A stretch of 64,000 nt of DNA, taken from the NCBI RefSeq assembly GCF_004364775.1, contig NZ_SOAL01000009.1, positions 62,001 to 126,000 of the forward strand, given 5' to 3'. The position numbers were made by a program, and so were the translations under genes. The notes beneath the pieces are model-generated. The model had not been told where the DNA came from. It saw only the letters and a program-made list of their open reading frames with translations, and did no database searches. Source of the stretch: Comamonas sp. JUb58. GTDB taxonomy: Bacteria > Pseudomonadota > Gammaproteobacteria > Burkholderiales > Burkholderiaceae_C. Shown one piece after another: positions 59,322-64,000 of the stretch (its first letter is position 1; the number at the start of each line of letters is the position of its first letter).

Positions 59322-62300
59322 ATGCGCGCTTCCCCCCTCTTTTCCTCTGCCCGCCAGGGTCTGCCACGCTGGTGGCTGCCGGCCCTGTGGCTGCTGCTCT
59401 GCGCCTGTCTGCTGCCCCCGGCAGCGACGGCACAGTCACTGACCTCGCTGGCCGGCTTGGGGAGCAGTTCATCGAGCAGCAGTAGTAGCGATGAGGAGCG
59501 CGCCATCCAGGCCCAGCGCGAGGCCACTGCCACCGCTGAGCAAGAGGCCGATGCGCTGGCGCAGTCGCTCGAGCGCCTGCGCAGCCGGGTGCAGACACCC
59601 GCAGGCACGGCGCCCGCGCCGCTCAGCGACCAGGAACTGGGGCAGATACAGGCGCGCTGGGAAGAGCGCGTGCCCGCCAATGCCAGCCAGGAAGTGCTGG
59701 AAAAGCTGCTCACCGATGAGCGCGAGGCGATTGCCGCGCTCAAGTCCGGCATCGAGAAATCGGCGGCCGAACAGGCCAACCTGGTGGCCCAGCCCGGCAA
59801 TGGCCGCAGCGACCTGGCCAGCCTGCAGCAGCGCGTGCAGGAAACGGCTGCGCCGGTGACGGCCGAGCCGGGAGAGTCAAAAGCGCTGACCCAGGCGCGC
59901 CAGCAGCGCCGCAGCGCCGAACACCGCCGTGCCACGCAGGAGCTGGCGCTGCGCCAGGAAGAGCAATCCACCATCGAAACCCGCCAGCGCCTGCTGGATG
60001 TGCAGCTGCAAACCCAGCGCCGCGAGCTGCTGGAGCGCACGCCGCGCGTGGCCTGGCTCAACCAGCGCATTGCCGACCGCGCCCGCCAGCAGCTGGAGCA
60101 GCAGGTGCAGCAAACCCAGGCCGCCGAGAACGATACCGCCGAGGCCTCGGCTGCCGTGCGCGAGCTGGCGCAGCAAAACAGCGCGCTGGCCGCGCAGATC
60201 CTGGCCCACAACGACCGCCTGGTGCAAGAGCGCCAGGACCTCGCCAGCGACGAATACCGCCAAAGCCAGCTGGCCTCGGCGCTGCGCGACACACAGGCGC
60301 GCCTGCGCCTGGGCGGCAGTGCATCGGTGGGCCAGTGGCTGTGGAAGCAGCGGGTGGCGCTGCCCACGGTCAACACCATCCAGTCGCGCCGCAAGGCCAC
60401 CTTGCGGCAGCTCGCGGAGCTGCGGCTGGCGCTGTTCAATGCCAGCGAGCGGCGCTTCAGCCTCAACGGCACGGCCACGGGTGGCGGCAACTCGGGCATG
60501 ACCACGCGCGGCAGTGCCCAGAGCACGGCCTTGTGGACCAAGCAGGCGGCGCTGATCGACCAGCTCCAGCCCTTGCTGCTGCGTCGCATTGCCGTGCTGG
60601 AGCAGACCGATGCGGCGCTGCAATCGACCTTGACCAGTGGCAACGCGCTGCGCCAGGTGATGGACAAGGAGCTGCTGTGGTTCCCCAGCCATTTGGCGAT
60701 GGGCGGCGCCTGGCTGGACGAGTGGCGCTCGGTGCTGCGCAGCTCGGACGGCGCCGGCCTGGAGCAGGGCGCCAGTGCCTCGCCATGGAACACCGCAAGA
60801 GCGCTGGGCGCCAGCATTTTGCGCAATCTCTGGATCTATGCCGGCATCGTTGCGGGTGTGGCACTGTTGCTGGGCCTGCGCCGCTATGCCTTGCAAAAGC
60901 TGCAGGCGATTGCCACGCAGGTCGACAACTTCTCGCAGGACCACTTTGGCCTGACCTTGCTGGCGCTGGGCTGGAGCCTGCTCTATGCACTGCCCTGGAG
61001 CTTTGCCACTGCCGCGCTGGGCACCTTGCTGCAATCGACGGCCGCGCCAGTGGCGCTGGAGCCGCTGGGCCAGGCGCTGGAGCAGCTGAGCGCCTTTGTC
61101 TTTGTCGTGACCCTGCTGAACGTGCTGTTCCGCCCCTGCGGGCTGGCCGTGGCGCACTTTGGCTGGCCGCGCGAGCGGGTGCAGGTGCTGCGCCAGATGG
61201 TGCTGCGCGCCACCTGGCTGATCGTGCCCATTGATCTGCTGGGCGGCCTGGCCTTCTTCAGCCACGATGATTCGGCCATCAGCACCTGGGGCCGCATGTG
61301 CCTGCTGGTGCTGACCCTGGGCCTGGCCTGGATGGCCTTCCGCTACCTGCGCCAAAGCCTGGGCAAGCAGCGCCCCGGCCTGCGCTGGAGCCAGGTGGTG
61401 AGCGTGGCCGTGCTGCTGGTGCTGGCCGTGACCCTGGTCGGCATTGGGCTGGGCTATGTCTATACCGCGACCGAGGTGATCCAGGCGCTGCTGAGCAGCT
61501 TTGTGTTCCTGGCGGCGGCCGAGGTGCTGGTCAGCCTGCTGCGGCGCTGGCTGCTGCTGGGCGAGCGCCGCCTGGCGCTGAACCGCCTGCGCGCTGCCGC
61601 CTTGCAGCGCCAGGCGGCCAATGCCGCAGCGGCTGCCGATGCCGCCGCTGGCGGCGGAACCGCCCCCACGGCCAACAACAATGCCACCGATGAGCAAAGC
61701 CAGATGGCCTTGGTGACGGTGAGCACCCAGGCGCACCGCCTGCTGGGCCTGCTGCAGCGGGTGCTGGTGGCGCTCAGCCTGGTCTATGCCTGGTCGCCGG
61801 TGCTGCCGGCGCTGCTGCGCTTTGAAGGTGTGGTGCTCTGGTACACCACCAATACCGAGGCCAGCGGCATTGCCCGCCCCGCGCCGGTGAGCCTGATGGA
61901 TCTGCTGGTTGGCGCGCTGATCCTGCTGATGACCTTCAGCCTGACGCGCAACCTGCCGGGCCTGGTCGAGGTGGTGTTCTCCAGCACGCGCCGGGTCAGC
62001 AGCTCTGACCGCTACACGATGGCCACCTTGGCGCGCTACGGCATCACCATTGCCGGCACGGTGAGTGCGCTGTCCCTGCTGGGGCTGCGCTGGAGCCAGC
62101 TGCAGTGGATGGCCGCCGCGCTGACCGTGGGTCTGGGTTTTGGTCTGCAGGAGATTTTTGCCAACTTCGTCTCGGGGCTGATCCTGCTGGTGGAGCGGCC
62201 CTTCCGGGTCGGCGATGTGATCACCATCAACCAGCACACCGGCACGGTCACCCGCATCCGCACCCGCGCCACCACCGTGCTGGATTTTGACAACCAGGAA

Positions 62301-62702
62301 ATCGTCATCCCGAACAAGACCTTCATCACCGGCCAGGTGACGAACTGGACCTTGAGCGACGATGTGACCCGCCTGATCATCGATGTCTCAGTCGCGCACG
62401 GCAGCGACCCGGCCGAGGTGCAGCGCATGCTGCTGGCGATTGCGGCCGAGCACCCTAAAGTGCTGCGCGAGCCCGAGGCCAACTGCTGGTTCATGGCGCT
62501 CGAAGGCCAGGGCCAGAAGTTCGAGCTGCGCGTCTATGTGGGTGCGGTGGACGACCGCCTGCCGGTGCGCAACGACCTCAACCGCAGCATCAATGCGCGC
62601 CTCAAGGCGGCCGGCATTGCGGTGGCCTTCCCGCAGATGGACATCCATGTGCGCGACCTGCCGCCAGCCCCGGCTGCAGCGCAGGAGGCGCAGGGCGCTT
62701 AA
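59322..62702 (+). CDS. MscK-like mechanosensitive channel
   Basis: 1126 residues from ATG 59322; a TTG at 59244 would add 26 residues without a signal-like start. A signal peptide is about 10-37 (LPRWWLPALWLLLCACLLPPAATA). The periplasmic part (about 45-450) is Gln/Arg/Glu coiled coil with a Ser-rich patch (SSSSSSSSS). Multiple transmembrane segments lie at about 490-850. The MscS core follows at about 870-1110, with the pore-lining GLGFGLQEIFANFVSGLILLVERPFRVGDVI and the beta domain RIRTRATTVLDFDNQEIVIPNK. It protects against osmotic lysis. It lies after the giant ATPase gene on the same strand; its 3' end overlaps a convergent LysR gene by four bases. Confidence 0.93.
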   Translation: MRASPLFSSARQGLPRWWLPALWLLLCACLLPPAATAQSLTSLAGLGSSSSSSSSSDEERAIQAQREATATAEQEADALAQSLERLRSRVQTPAGTAPAPLSDQELGQIQARWEERVPANASQEVLEKLLTDEREAIAALKSGIEKSAAEQANLVAQPGNGRSDLASLQQRVQETAAPVTAEPGESKALTQARQQRRSAEHRRATQELALRQEEQSTIETRQRLLDVQLQTQRRELLERTPRVAWLNQRIADRARQQLEQQVQQTQAAENDTAEASAAVRELAQQNSALAAQILAHNDRLVQERQDLASDEYRQSQLASALRDTQARLRLGGSASVGQWLWKQRVALPTVNTIQSRRKATLRQLAELRLALFNASERRFSLNGTATGGGNSGMTTRGSAQSTALWTKQAALIDQLQPLLLRRIAVLEQTDAALQSTLTSGNALRQVMDKELLWFPSHLAMGGAWLDEWRSVLRSSDGAGLEQGASASPWNTARALGASILRNLWIYAGIVAGVALLLGLRRYALQKLQAIATQVDNFSQDHFGLTLLALGWSLLYALPWSFATAALGTLLQSTAAPVALEPLGQALEQLSAFVFVVTLLNVLFRPCGLAVAHFGWPRERVQVLRQMVLRATWLIVPIDLLGGLAFFSHDDSAISTWGRMCLLVLTLGLAWMAFRYLRQSLGKQRPGLRWSQVVSVAVLLVLAVTLVGIGLGYVYTATEVIQALLSSFVFLAAAEVLVSLLRRWLLLGERRLALNRLRAAALQRQAANAAAAADAAAGGGTAPTANNNATDEQSQMALVTVSTQAHRLLGLLQRVLVALSLVYAWSPVLPALLRFEGVVLWYTTNTEASGIARPAPVSLMDLLVGALILLMTFSLTRNLPGLVEVVFSSTRRVSSSDRYTMATLARYGITIAGTVSALSLLGLRWSQLQWMAAALTVGLGFGLQEIFANFVSGLILLVERPFRVGDVITINQHTGTVTRIRTRATTVLDFDNQEIVIPNKTFITGQVTNWTLSDDVTRLIIDVSVAHGSDPAEVQRMLLAIAAEHPKVLREPEANCWFMALEGQGQKFELRVYVGAVDDRLPVRNDLNRSINARLKAAGIAVAFPQMDIHVRDLPPAPAAAQEAQGA

Positions 62703-63637
62703 GGGGTTTGGGACGCTGCCTGCACCAGCGCCACAAAGCGCTTGGCGGCCAGGCCCATCGGGTGCTCCTTGGACCAGACCACATCCACATAGAGCTGGGC
62801 GCCATTGCTGAGGTTGGCAAACTCCATCGCTACCAGCGCGCCCGACTGCAGCAGCGGCGCCACCAGCGGCTGGGGCAGCCAGCCCCAGCCAATGCCGGCG
62901 CTGACCATCTGCAAGGCGGCCACATGGTTGTCGGTGCGCCAGACATCGCGGGCATAGACCAGCCGCTCATGGTCCAGCGACCAGTCACGGCTGGCAACGA
63001 TGATCTGCCGGGTGTTGGTCAGGTGGTGCTCGCGCAGCTGGGGCCTGGCCGGCTCGCCCGGTAGCGGCGCCTGGTGCAGCGACAGCATCAGCGGGTGGCT
63101 GGGGGCGATCACCGCCAGCAGGGTCTCGGTCGCCACTTCCTGAAAACCTTCGCGGCCATCGAGGCTGGGCCGCTCAAACACCAGCGCCAGCTGCGCGCGG
63201 CCACTGTGCAGCATGGTCAGCGCATCGGCCTGCGGGGCGGTGAGCACCTCAACCGCCAGCTGTGGGTATTCCTGCGCCAAGGCGGCCAGCGGTGCGGCCC
63301 AGGGGGCCGAGAGCAGCTCGGGCGCGATGGCCAAGGTCAGCCGCGATTCCAGCCCTTGCTCCAGCGCCAGCGCATGGGCATTGAGCTGCTGCAGTTGCGC
63401 GGCCAGCAAGCGTGCCTGCGGCTCCAGTGCCAGCGCGGCGGGCAGCGGCCGGGGCTCGCGGCCTTCGCGGGCAAACAGTGGCATCTGCAGCTCGGCCTCC
63501 AGCTGGGCGATCTGCATGCTGACGGCCGAGGGCACCTTGCCCAGCGCCCGGGCGGCGGCCGAGAAGCTGCCATGGTCGAGCACGGCCAGCAAGGTCTGGA
63601 TGGTGTCGGAGTCGAAGGGGGCAAAGGCGCTGCGCAT
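62699..63637 (-). CDS. LysR-family transcriptional regulator
   Basis: 312 residues from ATG 63637. The N-terminal helix-turn-helix (about 8-66) reads TIQTLLAVLDHGSFSAAARALGKVPSAVSMQIAQLEAEL. The effector domain (about 90-295) follows. It diverges from the PACE efflux gene across 68 bases, the usual place for a LysR regulator controlling its neighbour. Its stop overlaps the convergent mechanosensitive-channel stop. Confidence 0.92.
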   Translation of the reverse strand: MRSAFAPFDSDTIQTLLAVLDHGSFSAAARALGKVPSAVSMQIAQLEAELQMPLFAREGREPRPLPAALALEPQARLLAAQLQQLNAHALALEQGLESRLTLAIAPELLSAPWAAPLAALAQEYPQLAVEVLTAPQADALTMLHSGRAQLALVFERPSLDGREGFQEVATETLLAVIAPSHPLMLSLHQAPLPGEPARPQLREHHLTNTRQIIVASRDWSLDHERLVYARDVWRTDNHVAALQMVSAGIGWGWLPQPLVAPLLQSGALVAMEFANLSNGAQLYVDVVWSKEHPMGLAAKRFVALVQAASQTP

Positions 63638-63667
63638 TGATGTGTCAGTTTTTCTGAAAGATTCTGA

Positions 63668-63695
63668 CTTATGTTATCAGTTCATGACACATAAG
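63668..63695. promoter_or_regulatory. LysR-type operator between divergent genes
   Basis: CTTATGT (63668-63674) and ACATAAG (63689-63695) are inverted around 14 bases in the 68-base gap between the LysR and PACE genes. The length and form agree with LysR binding sites. Confidence 0.6.
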
Positions 63696-63705
63696 ATAGC
63701 GCCCC

Positions 63706-64000
63706 ATGTCAGTTCAAAAAATACAAAACAGCCCTTGGTCCCTGCAGGGGCCCATGCGGCGCGTGGTCTATGTGGCCTTGTACGAAGCGATTGCGATTGT
63801 GGCCGCCACGGCAGGCCTGTCGGCCTTGTCCGGCCAGGGTGCTGCGCACTCCGGTGTCGTGGCTGCTGCCTCGTCGGCCATCGCGATCATGTGGAATGTG
63901 GTCTGGAACCATCTGTTCGAGCGCTGGGAAGCCACCCAGCCCACCCGTGGGCGCGGCCTGGGCCGCCGCATTGCGCATGCACTGGGCATGGAAGGCGGCC
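63706..64000 (+). CDS. PACE-family multidrug/biocide efflux pump (3' end outside window)
   Basis: 98 residues visible from ATG 63706; the frame runs through the end of the window. The transmembrane-pair repeat of PACE (AceI-like) proteins is clear: RRVVYVALYEAIAI has the conserved acidic residue Glu27 in helix 1, and SSAIAIMWNVVWNHLFERWE gives helix 2 with its WNxxxN pattern and basic/acidic end. Proton-coupled export of chlorhexidine, acriflavine or short diamines is known for the family. About half of a typical pump is present. The divergent LysR gene and the dyad between them probably regulate it. Confidence 0.9.
   Translation, partial: MSVQKIQNSPWSLQGPMRRVVYVALYEAIAIVAATAGLSALSGQGAAHSGVVAAASSAIAIMWNVVWNHLFERWEATQPTRGRGLGRRIAHALGMEGG

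Overview
The window is uniformly GC-rich, gene-dense DNA of the kind found in Betaproteobacteria of the family Comamonadaceae (Comamonas or Delftia-like). That assignment is inferred from the many Bug-type periplasmic receptors, the minCDE order, the high-GC wobble bias and the style of the small intergenic hairpin repeats. No rRNA, tRNA, CRISPR array, insertion sequence, integrase or phage gene was seen. Two genes run off the ends: a zinc-ribbon protein at the left edge and a PACE efflux gene at the right edge.

Layout. 1-3138: three-gene envelope-associated set (two zinc-ribbon proteins around a lipoprotein), closed by a terminator. 3329-5203: minCDE cell-division operon, then a non-coding stretch with a large cruciform-like element and a two-way terminator. 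5603-8816 (minus): CoA-ester operon of DUF35 protein, thiolase-like protein, acyl-CoA dehydrogenase and thioesterase. 9351-13044 (plus): branched-chain amino-acid-type binding protein, aldehyde dehydrogenase, and a TlpA-like thioredoxin with an integral membrane N-terminus. 13141-17686 (plus): LysR regulator, aconitase-family protein with its two halves in reversed order, Bug receptor, RraA-like aldolase.

17677-38041 is a large CoA-ester catabolic region. Minus-strand genes (SDR dehydrogenase, MaoC hydratase, CoA-transferase, thiolase, Bug receptor, acyl-CoA ligase) diverge from plus-strand genes (FAS1-like hydratase, acyl-CoA dehydrogenase, family III CoA-transferase, MmgE/PrpD protein, Bug receptor, CitE-like lyase). 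A secreted protein of unknown function follows, then a minus group of Bug receptor, acyl-CoA ligase and Bug receptor, then glutamate dehydrogenase. Together these would activate, dehydrogenate, hydrate and cleave imported (di)carboxylic acids as CoA esters; the substrates are unknown.

38241-39405: a hydratase of the 2-keto-4-pentenoate type and a lone muconolactone isomerase. 39612-47774 (minus): seven-gene operon for synthesis, deacetylation and export of an uncharacterised exopolysaccharide, driven from an unusually AT-rich upstream region. 48292-49059: enoyl-CoA hydratase.

49222-62702: membrane-stress cluster made of YjfI-like protein, PspA, YqiJ-like OB-fold membrane protein, flotillin, a giant 1832-residue AAA ATPase, and an MscK-like mechanosensitive channel. 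62699-64000: LysR regulator divergent from a PACE efflux pump. The exopolysaccharide operon and the PspA/flotillin/giant-ATPase cluster are the strongest candidates for poorly described systems.
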